Positions 44,409 to 53,490 of a stretch of DNA of 64,000 nt are shown piece after piece. The stretch comes from an uncultured Methanobrevibacter sp. (GTDB taxonomy: Archaea; Methanobacteriota; Methanobacteria; Methanobacteriales; Methanobacteriaceae). The stretch spans positions 15,330 through 79,329 of the forward strand of contig NZ_OMWD01000007.1 of the NCBI RefSeq assembly GCF_900314695.1, written 5' to 3'. The stretch's first letter is position 1; each line of letters begins with the position of its first letter. The translations under genes and the position numbers were made by a program. The notes beneath the pieces are model-generated. The model was not told the origin of the DNA, did not search any database, and saw only the letters and a program-made list of their open reading frames with translations.

Positions 44409-45491
44409 ATGTTATTAATTGCTCAAAATCATTTACAATTAATTGTAGAAGTTGCAATAATGTTATTTGTGATATGGGTATTCACTTTAAACTTAATTCC
44501 ATTATCACTTAGTGTGGTAACCTTTTTGTCTTTGTTCTTGATGGGTGGTTTCACACTTCTTTTCGGAGCTGATATTGCACTGCTTGTAATCTCTTCAAGT
44601 CAGGCGGAATTTACGCATCCGTTCGGACCGTTAGCATTACTTGGAACTGTAGCTGCATTTGCATCGCTGAAGGTGATGAAGGAATCGGGTGTAGATATAA
44701 GGCCACTTAGAAGATTTGTAATATTATTTACAATTGGTATTACTGTTTTCGGTGGATTAATGCACAGGTCTTTTTTGATTTTATGGATTTTAGGTTTATT
44801 CTTAGGTTATTTAATAATATCAAAATCATTCAGAGAAAAAACCGTATTAACCGGTAAAAGAATATTGATGTTCGCAGGAGCAGCTGTTTTAGGTTTGATA
44901 TCTCTTGAAGCATTAGCTAGAATAACTGGAATGACAATTTTCTCACCACTTTTAAGGTTAGGTAGGATTGAACAATACTCTTTAACAAGTATTAAAACAG
45001 TATTGAATAACATTCAACTTATAGGGCACAATGGTGCCGCTTCCTATTGGGGTGTTGAGGGAACTGCATTTGCTGAAGGTTATATTACATTGCCGATGCA
45101 ATTTGTTTTATTCTTCGGTTTGCCATTCCCAATGTTCTTCGGTATATTAGTAAACCAGAAGGATACAATTGACTATATGCTTCCAGGTATTTTCGGATAT
45201 GGTTTTGACTTCGGATACTTAGGACTCGTTGGATTGATGGTATTCACTCTTGGTACTATTATAATAGGTCTTAAAGTATTGACAATGTATCGGGAAAGAA
45301 GAGAGAAGAATAATAAGAAATACTTAGGTAGAGAAGTATTATTAACCGGTGCATTAGCAGCATTTTGTGCCCAAGCATTAATAGGTTTATTTGTATTTAA
45401 CAGAACAATCAATGGTATGGCATTATTAACATTCATATTCATAGGTACATTAATTTTAGCTAATGTAGTCACACTTAAAACAAGATCATAG
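44409..45491 (+). CDS. Multi-pass membrane protein, unknown family
   Basis: A 360-residue protein with about eight membrane helices and a few polar loops (SSSQAEFTHPFGP near residue 63; IEQYSLTSIKTVLNNIQ near 185; GAASYWGVEGTAFAEG near 212). I do not recognise a family. It ends 12 bases before the DUF1890-DUF1894-metE run and is probably part of that operon. The tRNA-Ala gene lies just upstream. Confidence 0.7.
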   Translation: MLLIAQNHLQLIVEVAIMLFVIWVFTLNLIPLSLSVVTFLSLFLMGGFTLLFGADIALLVISSSQAEFTHPFGPLALLGTVAAFASLKVMKESGVDIRPLRRFVILFTIGITVFGGLMHRSFLILWILGLFLGYLIISKSFREKTVLTGKRILMFAGAAVLGLISLEALARITGMTIFSPLLRLGRIEQYSLTSIKTVLNNIQLIGHNGAASYWGVEGTAFAEGYITLPMQFVLFFGLPFPMFFGILVNQKDTIDYMLPGIFGYGFDFGYLGLVGLMVFTLGTIIIGLKVLTMYRERREKNNKKYLGREVLLTGALAAFCAQALIGLFVFNRTINGMALLTFIFIGTLILANVVTLKTRS

Positions 45492-45503
45492 GGAAGTAGT
45501 TAT

Positions 45504-45962
45504 ATGAAAGCATTGGTATTACTTGGATGTCCTGAAACTCCATCCCAAACTCCGATGGCAGTTTATGTTTTTAATAAATTAACAAAAATGGGTTATGATA
45601 CAACAATTGCAGCAAATCCTGCCGCTTCAAAATTAGTAAAAATTTCCGACCCTGAAGGATATTATAAGCTTAATCTTGTGGATTTGGAAAGAACATTAGG
45701 AGAAATCAACGAAGGGGATTATGACCTGTTAGTTGGATTTGTACATAAGGATGCAGCCGCTTCATTTTTTGTAACATTTGACCAAATTTTAAATACAAAA
45801 TCTCTTGCATTGGTATTTTCAAGAGATATGGATGAAGTTGAAGAATTTGTTAACATGATTGAAGAAAGTGGAAGCAATGCTAAAATTCAGGCTGTAAGAG
45901 CATTCCATAATCCTTCACCAATTAAAGTCAAATTTGATAAAGCAATTAAGGAGTTCGAATAA
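45504..45962 (+). CDS. DUF1890 family protein
   Basis: A 152-residue cytoplasmic protein of the DUF1890 family, typical of methanogens: MKALVLLGCPETPSQTPMAVY at the start, ANPAASKLVKISDPEGYY and LVGFVHKDAAASFF. Role unknown. GGGAAG lies before the ATG, and the DUF1894 gene follows at once. The neighbourhood with metE suggests a link to methionine or methyl-transfer chemistry. Confidence 0.85.
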   Translation: MKALVLLGCPETPSQTPMAVYVFNKLTKMGYDTTIAANPAASKLVKISDPEGYYKLNLVDLERTLGEINEGDYDLLVGFVHKDAAASFFVTFDQILNTKSLALVFSRDMDEVEEFVNMIEESGSNAKIQAVRAFHNPSPIKVKFDKAIKEFE

Positions 45963-45963
45963 T

Positions 45964-46278
45964 ATGTCTTTTTGTTTAGATACTTACCTTCAACAGTCTG
46001 ATAATTATGAAATTCATGCTTCAAAAGCAGGTTTTAAAGATTGCGCCATGATTATAAGATTCAAGGCAGATGATTTGGTGTATATAAAACCTGGAGATGA
46101 AGTTTTAGGTGTGAGAGTTATTGGAATTCCACCAATTCCAATTGGTTTTGACCATAAAAAAGGAACTGTTTTTCTTCCATATACCAAACCTTGTCACGGA
46201 ACTTCCGTTGTTGAATTGCCGATAGATGATGATGAAATTGAAAAGATAAGAAAATTAGACACTGGTAATAAAAAATGA
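45964..46278 (+). CDS. DUF1894 family protein
   Basis: A 104-residue protein: MSFCLDTYLQQSDNYEIHASKAGF, CAMIIRFKADDL, VYIKPGDEVLGVRVIGIPPIPIGF. This matches the methanogen-specific DUF1894. ATG 45964 is chosen because GGAG lies before it and the upstream ATG is in the end of the DUF1890 gene. It overlaps metE by four bases (ATGA), so translation is coupled. Confidence 0.85.
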   Translation: MSFCLDTYLQQSDNYEIHASKAGFKDCAMIIRFKADDLVYIKPGDEVLGVRVIGIPPIPIGFDHKKGTVFLPYTKPCHGTSVVELPIDDDEIEKIRKLDTGNKK

Positions 46279-47219
46279 AATCAACAGTTGTTGGAAGTTT
46301 TCCGGTTGAAGTAAAAGAACCTTCTTCAACAAAAGACAAGTTATTAAAAGCATTTGGTTCATATGATCCTTTTAAGGAAGCTATTAAAAGTAGCGTTACT
46401 GCTCAACTTGATGCAGGTATAGATATTATATCTGATGGTCAAGTAAGAGGGGATATGGTTTCTATTTTTACAAAGTATATTCCTGGAATGAAAATTGAAG
46501 ATGGAAATACTGTTATCGTTTCTAAGATTGTAAGACCTATTCAGGAGATTTCAGTTAAGGATTTGCAATATGCAAAAAAGGTCATGAAAGATTATTTCGG
46601 AGGAAATATCCCTGAAGGCAAAGGCGTTAAGGGAATAATCACTGGACCTAATACAATTGTACACTCTTCAAGAATTCAATTTTTCTATAAAAACAAGGAA
46701 GATGCAATCATTGATTTGGCCCATTCGCTTAAACATGAGGTTGATGCAATAGCTAAAAAAGTCGACCCGATTTATATTCAGATTGATGAGCCATTTTTAT
46801 CTACTGGAATGGTTGATATGAAGGTAGCTCGCGAAGCTATTGATATTTTACATGATGGTTTGGATGTTCCTTTGGCAATGCATGTTTGCGGTCTTTTAAA
46901 TGATGCATTTAATGATATTGCAAAATTTAATGTTGATATACTTGATTTTGAATTTGCAGGCAATGACGTTAATTTGGATGTTTTAGAAAAGAATGCCAAT
47001 TTGATTGGCAATAAAAAAATTGGTTTTGGATGTGTGGACTCGTCTGTAAATGAAGTTGATGAGATTACAGACATTGATGATTTAGTTTCTAAAGCAATTG
47101 ATATAGTCGGAAAGGATAATCTGCTTTTGGATCCTGATTGTGGTTTGAGAAGAGCACCTAAAGATGTTGCCTTTGAAAAATTAAAATTGATGAATCAAAT
47201 AAAAGATAAATATAGCTAA
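46275..47219 (+). CDS. metE: Archaeal methionine synthase MetE (core type)
   Basis: A 314-residue cobalamin-dependent methionine synthase of the short archaeal MetE type, which takes methyl groups from methylcobalamin. The start is STVVGSFPV. The zinc site is AMHVCG near 195 (His, Cys), a Glu in FEFAGND and DCGLRRAP near 295. The N-terminal half of bacterial MetE is absent, as normal in this type. It overlaps the DUF1894 gene. Confidence 0.9.
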   Translation: MKSTVVGSFPVEVKEPSSTKDKLLKAFGSYDPFKEAIKSSVTAQLDAGIDIISDGQVRGDMVSIFTKYIPGMKIEDGNTVIVSKIVRPIQEISVKDLQYAKKVMKDYFGGNIPEGKGVKGIITGPNTIVHSSRIQFFYKNKEDAIIDLAHSLKHEVDAIAKKVDPIYIQIDEPFLSTGMVDMKVAREAIDILHDGLDVPLAMHVCGLLNDAFNDIAKFNVDILDFEFAGNDVNLDVLEKNANLIGNKKIGFGCVDSSVNEVDEITDIDDLVSKAIDIVGKDNLLLDPDCGLRRAPKDVAFEKLKLMNQIKDKYS

Positions 47220-47229
47220 TGTGAGTATA

Positions 47230-47934
47230 ATGAATAGGAAACTAAAAATTGCTATTATTGTTGTTTTAGTTTTGATTTTGGCTTATACTGCATTTTATTT
47301 TACGGAATATCGTCATGCTGAAAAAAAAGCTACAGATTTGATGAATGGAGCGGAAAATGTTTCGGTTATTAAAGAAAACTATGGATTATTTTTAAACGGC
47401 TCTGGAAATGATACGTTATTCATTTTCTATCCTGGGGCTAAAAATGAATATGTTTCATATCTTCCGTTGTTAATGGACATATCAAATGGTGGTGTGGATT
47501 CTGCTTTGGTCGAAATGCCACTGAATTTTGCATTTTTCGGTGAAAACACTGCTGATTCAATAATCGATTCTACAAATTATTCTCATTATGTTCTTGCAGG
47601 ACACTCTTTGGGTGGGCTTTCTGCTGCAAGTTATCATAACCACACAGGCAAAGGTGATGCGGTTGTATTGTTGGCAGCATATCCTAATAGTGGTGTTGAT
47701 ATTCCTGTATTGTCAATATATGGCTCTGAAGATGGCATATTGAATAGACAATCTTATAATAATTCAAAAACATTGATGAGTAATCTGACAGAAGTTATTA
47801 TTGACGGCGGAAACCATGAGCAATTTGCATATTATGGACCTCAATCCGGAGATGGTGTAGCTAACATAACTGCTGAAAACCAGCAAAATCAAACTGCCGA
47901 TGAGATATTGAAATTCATAAATGAATTGTTTTAA
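47230..47934 (+). CDS. Membrane-anchored alpha/beta hydrolase
   Basis: A 234-residue protein with an N-terminal anchor (residues 6-26) and a hydrolase domain outside the cell. The nucleophile elbow is GHSLGG near 135, the acid lies in SEDGIL near 180 and the histidine in GGNHEQF near 205, so the triad is complete. It resembles the PF12695 type. ATG 47230 (MNRKLK) is chosen over GTG 47221. The substrate is unknown. Confidence 0.78.
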   Translation: MNRKLKIAIIVVLVLILAYTAFYFTEYRHAEKKATDLMNGAENVSVIKENYGLFLNGSGNDTLFIFYPGAKNEYVSYLPLLMDISNGGVDSALVEMPLNFAFFGENTADSIIDSTNYSHYVLAGHSLGGLSAASYHNHTGKGDAVVLLAAYPNSGVDIPVLSIYGSEDGILNRQSYNNSKTLMSNLTEVIIDGGNHEQFAYYGPQSGDGVANITAENQQNQTADEILKFINELF

Positions 47935-47947
47935 AAAAAGAAATTTT

Positions 47948-47969
47948 TTAGGAAAAAATATTTTCCTAA
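47948..47969. terminator. Bidirectional hairpin terminator
   Basis: Arms TTAGGAAAA (47948-47956) and TTTTCCTAA (47961-47969) close a four-base loop between the convergent hydrolase and cbiF genes. Confidence 0.65.
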
Positions 47970-47970
47970 T

Positions 47971-48723
47971 TTATCTATATTCATGTTTGAAGTTTTTATC
48001 ATATAACTTAGATGGATTAAAATCACCAGGGTCTAAAACATCTCCCACTATAATCATTGCAGTCTTTGTTATATTGGCATCTTTAACTTTTTGTGCAATA
48101 TTATCAAGTGTTCCTTTAATTATTTCTTGGTCTTTCCAAGTGGCTTTTTTTACAACTGCAATTGGGGTGTCTTTTTCATAACCTACCAGCAACTCTTCAA
48201 CAACCTTATCAATCATACTTATTCCAAGGAATATGCACATTGTTGCATGGTGTTTTGAAAAGCTGGCAATGCTTTCTCCTTCAGGTTTAGGTGTTCTTCC
48301 TTCAGGACGTGTGATAATAACGCTTTGTGAGATTTCTGGTAATGTTAATTCAGCTTCAAGGACGCTTGCAGTACCGAATAATGAGCTGACTCCAGGAATG
48401 ATTTCATATTCGATGTCATGTTTTTTTAGTTCACGTATCTGTTCGCCTATAGCTCCATAGATTGATGGATCGCCGGTATGAACACGGGCCACCAGTTTGC
48501 CATCATTGACAGCTTCAGTTATTATGGCATCTGTTTCATCTAAATTTAAATAAGCGCTGTTGTGTATTTCACAGTCATCCTTGGCAGGATTTAAAACTTC
48601 TTTATTAACGAGTGAGCCTGCATAAATAATAACATCTGCTTTTTCGATTACTCTTCTTCCTTTAACGGTTATCAAATCCGGATCTCCTGGACCTGCACCA
48701 ATGAAAATTACTTTTCCTTTCAT
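47971..48723 (-). CDS. cbiF: Cobalt-precorrin-4 C11-methyltransferase
   Basis: A 250-residue SAM-dependent methyltransferase of the tetrapyrrole family: IFIGAGPGDPDLITVKG at the start, VARVHTGDPSIYGAIGEQ, PGVSSLFG, and ITRPEGRTPKPEGESI, which is diagnostic for CbiF/CobM. It acts in the anaerobic cobamide route, needed for methyl-transfer cofactors. It stands alone between convergent and divergent neighbours. Confidence 0.93.
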   Translation of the reverse strand: MKGKVIFIGAGPGDPDLITVKGRRVIEKADVIIYAGSLVNKEVLNPAKDDCEIHNSAYLNLDETDAIITEAVNDGKLVARVHTGDPSIYGAIGEQIRELKKHDIEYEIIPGVSSLFGTASVLEAELTLPEISQSVIITRPEGRTPKPEGESIASFSKHHATMCIFLGISMIDKVVEELLVGYEKDTPIAVVKKATWKDQEIIKGTLDNIAQKVKDANITKTAMIIVGDVLDPGDFNPSKLYDKNFKHEYR

Positions 48724-48821
48724 GGTATAATTTTTTATTTCAAGTATTATTTAATTATTATGTATTAAAATTGAGCTTTAATTTTAATAAACTTTATTAA
48801 TTTCGAAAATAATTAAAAAAT

Positions 48822-49217
48822 ATGGATGAAAAAGGTTTTATTTCAATAGAATATTTATTTTCAATCTTTATTGTTTTAATTATTGCTGTAGGTGTATTAT
48901 TTTTCACATTAACAACAATTGAATCAAATAAAAATATTGAAAATAGTGTAAGCAGTAGGTTAACATTGGATCATGTGGCAAATTTGATAAGTCAGGTAAA
49001 TGCAAATGGTGAAGGATATTCCATTTATCTTCATCTGGACTCTAAACCGGGATATTATAAGATAACGGTTGAAAAAAACAAACTCACAATTCAATCTTGG
49101 AATAGAAAAGGCGAAAAATTAGTAATGCCTTTAAAAATCGATTCGAAATATGAACTGTATAGTGGAAATGATTATTTGATAAGTAAAAACGATGAAGGAA
49201 AAATTGTGATACGATGA
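48822..49217 (+). CDS. Class III signal pilin-like protein 1
   Basis: A 131-residue protein. The start MDEKGFISIEYLFSIFIVLII has the class III (EppA-type) prepilin layout: charged leader, G|F cut site, S-x-E-Y and a hydrophobic helix. The remainder is a beta-rich pilin-type head. It overlaps the next pilin gene by four bases. No Shine-Dalgarno is visible, so the mRNA may be leaderless. Confidence 0.7.
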   Translation: MDEKGFISIEYLFSIFIVLIIAVGVLFFTLTTIESNKNIENSVSSRLTLDHVANLISQVNANGEGYSIYLHLDSKPGYYKITVEKNKLTIQSWNRKGEKLVMPLKIDSKYELYSGNDYLISKNDEGKIVIR

Positions 49218-49711
49218 TGGATAATAAAGGACAGCTCAGCGCCGAGTATTTGCTTCTGGCGGGGGTTTTGATAATTCTTGTAATGTTGGCAATCGTTTTT
49301 GTTGCAAGTGAAAATGAATTGAATATGGCGATGAGCGCAGCACGAAATGGTGCAATTGAAGGGATTGGAACATCTTCGCTAGCTTTATATCCAATTGATA
49401 CGTATAATGAATATTCAAATTCAAAGAGTAGTTTATTGCATCCATATTCGGTTGATATTGTTAATGTAAGTTATGTCGATATGGGTATGGATAAGAACTA
49501 TAACAAGAAAAAAATCCAATTCAAGGTCTATGCAAAAACATCAAATGAGTACAGCAAAAGTGAACTTGATTCCATTGGAGATAGGATTAATTATAATTTA
49601 AGAAAATCAATAGCGATATGCTTTAACTCGAATTCATCAACAAATAAGTTATATAATCCCGTCTTTTCACCACATTATGTTTTCACAACAGCTAATATTA
49701 AATGGGTTTAA
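49214..49711 (+). CDS. Class III signal pilin-like protein 2
   Basis: A 165-residue protein with an ideal class III signal, NKGQLSAEYLLLAGVLIIL, where the peptidase would cut between G and Q. Its head domain ends around 160 and is rich in Tyr and Asn. It starts inside the stop of the first pilin gene, so the two are co-translated. Both may be minor pilins. No peptidase gene is near. Confidence 0.82.
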   Translation: MMDNKGQLSAEYLLLAGVLIILVMLAIVFVASENELNMAMSAARNGAIEGIGTSSLALYPIDTYNEYSNSKSSLLHPYSVDIVNVSYVDMGMDKNYNKKKIQFKVYAKTSNEYSKSELDSIGDRINYNLRKSIAICFNSNSSTNKLYNPVFSPHYVFTTANIKWV

Positions 49712-49735
49712 GAAGATAATAGTATTAGTGATAGT

Positions 49736-50107
49736 ATGGATAGATATGAAAAAGGCAAAAAATGTTTAGAAGATATTCAAAAGGCACCTGTTGATGAACT
49801 TTTCAAAGAACTGGAGGATATAGCTCCTGATTTATCCAGATTTGTTATTGAGTTTCCATATTCTGAGATATACACCAGAAGTGATGTTGATTTAAAAACT
49901 CGTGAATTATGTACAGTTGCGGCTTTAACAACTCTTGGTACTATTCCACAACTAAAAGATCATATTAATGCGGCTTTGAATGTTGGAAATTCACCTTCAG
50001 AAATTGTTGAAATTATAATGCAGATGTGTGCATATGCAGGTTTTCCAAAATCCATTAACGGTGTGATGGCAGCAAAAGAAGTATTTAAAGAAAAAGGATT
50101 GTTGTGA
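49736..50107 (+). CDS. Carboxymuconolactone decarboxylase-family protein
   Basis: A 123-residue CMD/AhpD-fold protein: LKTRELCTVAALTTLGTIPQLKDHINAALNVG and YAGFPKSINGVMAAKEVF are the family features. The redox C-x-x-C of AhpD is absent (QLKDHINAAL instead), as in the decarboxylase branch. The substrate is unknown. An in-frame small gene follows 12 bases behind its TGA. Confidence 0.85.
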   Translation: MDRYEKGKKCLEDIQKAPVDELFKELEDIAPDLSRFVIEFPYSEIYTRSDVDLKTRELCTVAALTTLGTIPQLKDHINAALNVGNSPSEIVEIIMQMCAYAGFPKSINGVMAAKEVFKEKGLL

Positions 50108-50119
50108 AGGGGTATTGAA

Positions 50120-50425
50120 ATTACATTTGAAACGGTTGGCCATAAATTACAGGAAGAGCTTGTTGATATAATTAAAAATGGTAAGGAAACAAATGATTAT
50201 GAATTAATCGTTTTTAAATATGTTTTTATTAGTGAGCTTGAAATACCTCTGGTTGAAGATTTGAATTTTGAAATTGTCGATGATGGATTTGTTGTCCATA
50301 TAATTCCGGATAATTTGAAATTTGACTTGCTGGTCAGATTAAATAATGTATTTGACAAATTTGAGATTATGTTCATGCCCAATTCGTATAATGTGTTAAA
50401 ATTGAAATTTGTGTTGTGTGATTGA
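50120..50425 (+). CDS. Small protein, probable ATT start, paralogue of the next gene
   Basis: A frame of 101 codons opens after the TGA of the CMD gene and is clean to its stop. The sequence reads like a real protein (TFETVGHKLQEELVDIIKN, FEIVDDGFVVHIIPDNL). No ATG, GTG or TTG occurs before codon 50, but AAGGGG (50107-50112) lies seven bases before ATT 50120. The second half parallels the next protein (F-x-I/M-x-x-x-D-x-L, D-L-x-x-x-x-x-x-F-x-x-F-E), so these look like tandem paralogues. The stop abuts the next ATG. Function unknown. Confidence 0.6.
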   Translation: MTFETVGHKLQEELVDIIKNGKETNDYELIVFKYVFISELEIPLVEDLNFEIVDDGFVVHIIPDNLKFDLLVRLNNVFDKFEIMFMPNSYNVLKLKFVLCD

Positions 50426-50794
50426 ATGTATAGTGATGAAGAGAAAAGGCAATTGATGGATGATTTAGTTGAAATGGAAACATTCAAGGCTGATGTAGGT
50501 GATGAAGGCAAAATATTACAGGAAGATTTAAAGAAATTCTTTTCTGAAGGCATTGGGGATAAAGAAGATTTAATTTTTAGATTGGAATTATATTTCTATG
50601 CATTTAAGCTATTTTGCAGAAAAAAAGTAAGCATAAAAAACAATCAATTCATGATATGTTTGAATGATTCTCTTCTGGAGTGGGATTTAATTAAATTGGT
50701 CATGCAGGACTTTACAGATTTTGAATTGGTAATAGAATCTGTAAAAGAAAATAGTGATGTGCTGATAAATTTGAATTTTACTTATCATTTCTAA
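50426..50794 (+). CDS. Small acidic protein, unknown function
   Basis: A 122-residue protein: helical, acidic first half (DEEKRQLMDDLVEMETF) and a beta-alpha second half (NNQFMICLNDSLLEWDLIKLVMQDFTDFELVI). It begins directly behind the stop of the ATT-start gene, indicating coupled translation, and ends four bases inside the convergent TatD gene. I do not recognise a family, but it resembles its upstream neighbour. Confidence 0.65.
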   Translation: MYSDEEKRQLMDDLVEMETFKADVGDEGKILQEDLKKFFSEGIGDKEDLIFRLELYFYAFKLFCRKKVSIKNNQFMICLNDSLLEWDLIKLVMQDFTDFELVIESVKENSDVLINLNFTYHF

Positions 50795-51552
50795 ATTTTA
50801 AAAATTTTGCGGGCATTGTTGGTTGTTATTTCATCAACTGTGCTTAAATCCATATTTTTTATTTCAGCTATTTTTTTAGCAGCATTGACTACATTAACTG
50901 GTTCATTTCTTTCTTCTTTTGTCATGGCTAAATAAGGGCTATCTGTTTCAGTTAAAACATAATCCAAATCTATTTTTTCAATTAAATCCTGATGGTGCTT
51001 TGAGTAGCATAACATTGTGGAAAAACTCATAAAACAATTGTCCTTATTCATGATTCTTTTTGCAGTCTTTAAACTACCTCCATAGCAATGGAAAACAAAA
51101 TAAGGTATGTCATCATAGTCTTCAATGATGTTTACAGCTTTTTTTTCACAGTCTCTTACATGCATTACAATTGGAACTTTATGGTCGTTGGCAAGATTTA
51201 AAAAACTGGTGAAAATCTCTTGCTGCCTTTCTCTTAGGGCTTTATCGGTAACGTAGTAGTAATCCATTCCCACTTCGCCAACAGCTACGATATCTGAAAG
51301 ATTATCAATCAAATGATTTTGTGCATCGTTTAATTCTTCATCTGTTGAATTCTGCGAACTCACTGGATGAAATCCGAAAGTAGGATAAATAAATCCTTCA
51401 TATTCTTTTGAAAGCTCTAAAACATTTTGATTACTTTGTCTGTTAAACCCGGATGCAATAACAAAGTCTAATTTATCTTTTGCTCGTTTTATAACATCTT
51501 CACGGTCATTATCATAATCTTCAAAATCAATGTGGCAGTGGGTGTCAATCAT
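50791..51552 (-). CDS. tatD: TatD-family metal-dependent nuclease
   Basis: A 253-residue TIM-barrel hydrolase: MIDTHCHIDFED (H-x-H), AVGEVGMDYYYV (Glu), IVMHVRDCEK (His), YFVFHCYGG (His) and LTETDSPYLA (Asp) give the complete metal site. TatD enzymes are DNases with a role in repair or turnover. It follows uppS by three bases on the same strand and forms an operon with mtxX, an order I recall as common in Methanobacteriales. Confidence 0.93.
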   Translation of the reverse strand: MIDTHCHIDFEDYDNDREDVIKRAKDKLDFVIASGFNRQSNQNVLELSKEYEGFIYPTFGFHPVSSQNSTDEELNDAQNHLIDNLSDIVAVGEVGMDYYYVTDKALRERQQEIFTSFLNLANDHKVPIVMHVRDCEKKAVNIIEDYDDIPYFVFHCYGGSLKTAKRIMNKDNCFMSFSTMLCYSKHHQDLIEKIDLDYVLTETDSPYLAMTKEERNEPVNVVNAAKKIAEIKNMDLSTVDEITTNNARKIFKI

Positions 51553-51555
51553 TTT

Positions 51556-52320
51556 TTAAACTCCAAATCTTCTATCTCTTGCTTGATATGATCGAATAGC
51601 TCTAATAAAATCAACTTTTCTTAATTCTGGCCATAATGTTTCACAGAAATATAATTCGGAATAGGAGGATTGCCATAATAGGAATCCACTTAAACGTTCT
51701 TCTCCACTGGTTCTGATAATTAAGTTAGGATCATCCAATCCTTCAGTGTAAAGGTTTTGACTTACTAAATCTTCATCAACATCATCTATGGAAATTTTTC
51801 CATCTTGAACGTCTTTAATAATCTTTTTAAAGGAATCTATAATTTCTAAACGTCCATCGTAACCAATAGCTATGTTAAACAATCTTTTTGTATAATGTTT
51901 GGTTGATTCTTCAGCATCGTGTATTGCTTCTTTTACATTGTCTGGAAGTAATTCTGTCCTTCCTACTACCTTAACTCTTACTTCGTTTTTGTGGATTTTT
52001 TCATGTGTTACTAGTCTTTTGAAGTTTATAACAAACAGATTCATTAGTCCTTCAACTTCATGCTGTGGTCTGTTGAAATTTTCAGTTGAAAAGGCATATG
52101 CCGTAATGATTTCAATTCCAAGTTCTATACTCCAATCCAGAACTTTTTCAAGAGTGTCCACTCCAATTTCATGCCCTTTAACAACATCTATATTTCCTTG
52201 AAGTTTAGAAAATCTTCTATTTCCATCCATTATTAAAGCAACATGCTTTGGCATTTTTTCAGGATTCAAACCACGTGAGATATACCATTCATATATCTTA
52301 TATAGAAAATTTTCTCCCAT
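51556..52320 (-). CDS. uppS: Cis-prenyl diphosphate synthase (UppS-type)
   Basis: A 254-residue enzyme that extends prenyl diphosphates to the long lipid carrier used in glycosylation and pseudomurein assembly. [14 protein letters not shown] near 28-40 carries the catalytic Asp; [10 protein letters not shown] and the [23 protein letters not shown] block near 205-225 are diagnostic. It lies between mtxX and tatD. Start MGENFLYK is a normal archaeal N-terminus. Confidence 0.94.
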   Translation of the reverse strand: MGENFLYKIYEWYISRGLNPEKMPKHVALIMDGNRRFSKLQGNIDVVKGHEIGVDTLEKVLDWSIELGIEIITAYAFSTENFNRPQHEVEGLMNLFVINFKRLVTHEKIHKNEVRVKVVGRTELLPDNVKEAIHDAEESTKHYTKRLFNIAIGYDGRLEIIDSFKKIIKDVQDGKISIDDVDEDLVSQNLYTEGLDDPNLIIRTSGEERLSGFLLWQSSYSELYFCETLWPELRKVDFIRAIRSYQARDRRFGV

Positions 52321-52357
52321 TTAAATCACTTAAAATATCTTTTTTTGTAGTGTAGAC

Positions 52358-53074
52358 TTAATCTTCAATTAATTCTTCAGCTAAAACTAAACTCCTTAGA
52401 TAACCTTCAATACTTTGGTCTCTACTTGTGTCAATATAAACTCTATCCATTCCAAATGTTACTGCACCATAACTTGGCCATGAATTAAGAAGAACCATGG
52501 TTCTAAAAATTATATTTCCAACTCTTCCATTTGGAGCAATAATAATGTTGCGTTTCTCATTCACGGCTTTTTCAATTAATATATGGTAATTTTTCACATC
52601 TTCATCAGTATTTTCTGATAAGAGTTTGGTTAATTTTCTGCTCTCTTTTATGGAGTTTGAAACTGCACTGTCTCTTCCAAAATCATCCTCTCTTCCTTCG
52701 GCGAGAATTGCAATTTTAGGGGTTTTTTCAACTTGTTTGAAAAAATCAACACAGTTCAATGCAATTCTAAATTTGTCTTCAACAGTATTTCCCTCATCAA
52801 TTCCAACAGGTGTTAATAGGAATTCTTGTTCTCCATTATTGATATATGTTGCTCTGGAAAGATGTGGGTAACGCTCTTTTAATTTAGCAATTATATTGGA
52901 TGCAGGTAGTGATCCTCGAATCACTGCATCTACATTTCTGTCAAATGCCGCTTTTATTAAGTCTTCATCACTATATACTAATCTTAATTCTGTTTTTGTG
53001 TGTTTCTCTTTGAAAATATGGCATGCCTGTATAATATTTTCATTTTCTCCAACACCAATAGCTATTCGTTTCAT
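52358..53074 (-). CDS. mtxX: Methanogenesis marker 4 protein MtxX
   Basis: A 238-residue protein of the MtxX/marker 4 family, related in fold to phosphate acetyltransferases: RIAIGVGENENIIQA, DAVIRGSLPASN, FLLTPVGIDEG, AILAEGREDDFGRD and IIIAPNGRVGNIIFRTM. It is confined to methanogens; the activity is unknown. First gene of the mtxX-uppS-tatD run. Confidence 0.88.
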   Translation of the reverse strand: MKRIAIGVGENENIIQACHIFKEKHTKTELRLVYSDEDLIKAAFDRNVDAVIRGSLPASNIIAKLKERYPHLSRATYINNGEQEFLLTPVGIDEGNTVEDKFRIALNCVDFFKQVEKTPKIAILAEGREDDFGRDSAVSNSIKESRKLTKLLSENTDEDVKNYHILIEKAVNEKRNIIIAPNGRVGNIIFRTMVLLNSWPSYGAVTFGMDRVYIDTSRDQSIEGYLRSLVLAEELIED

Positions 53075-53210
53075 TAGTTTATGTATTTGTATTTCATTAT
53101 ATAATTAAGTTTTTGTAATTTTTCAATACTTAATTTGTACTTATTAATGTTTTAATTGATACTTTAGATATACATAATGTCTTTTATAGAGGTTGACCAA
53201 ATTATACAAT

Positions 53211-53471
53211 ATGAACGAAAATGATATTTTTAAATTGGTTGGTTATGTGATTGCATCAGAATATAGAACAAATATTATTAAATGTATAGGAAACGACATT
53301 AAAATCCCTTCTGTTATTGCAGAAGAAGTAGGTTTGAGGACAAATCATGTTTCAAATGTTTTAAAAGAGTTAAAAAAAGAAAATATAGTGGTTTGTTTAA
53401 ATGAAGATGCAAGAAAAGGTCGTTTGTATAAAAATACAGAAATTGGTATAGAAATATTAAAATATATTTAA
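53211..53471 (+). CDS. Winged-helix transcription regulator
   Basis: An 86-residue protein with a winged-helix domain: YRTNIIKCIGNDIKIPSVIAEEVGLRTNHVSNVLKELKKENIV gives helix-turn-helix with recognition helix around 40-52, followed by a short wing NEDARKGRLYKNTE. It is of the ArsR/MarR kind, small and without effector domain. TTG 53193 is an alternative start; ATG 53211 is used. It is divergent from mtxX. The target is unknown. Confidence 0.8.
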   Translation: MNENDIFKLVGYVIASEYRTNIIKCIGNDIKIPSVIAEEVGLRTNHVSNVLKELKKENIVVCLNEDARKGRLYKNTEIGIEILKYI

Positions 53472-53490
53472 AAAAAGAAAAGAAAAAAAA

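Noticed and set aside
49736..50425. TGA readthrough (selenocysteine) from the CMD gene into the next frame
   Set aside because: The CMD protein has a normal length and end, no SECIS-like hairpin was seen, and selenocysteine is not expected in this order.
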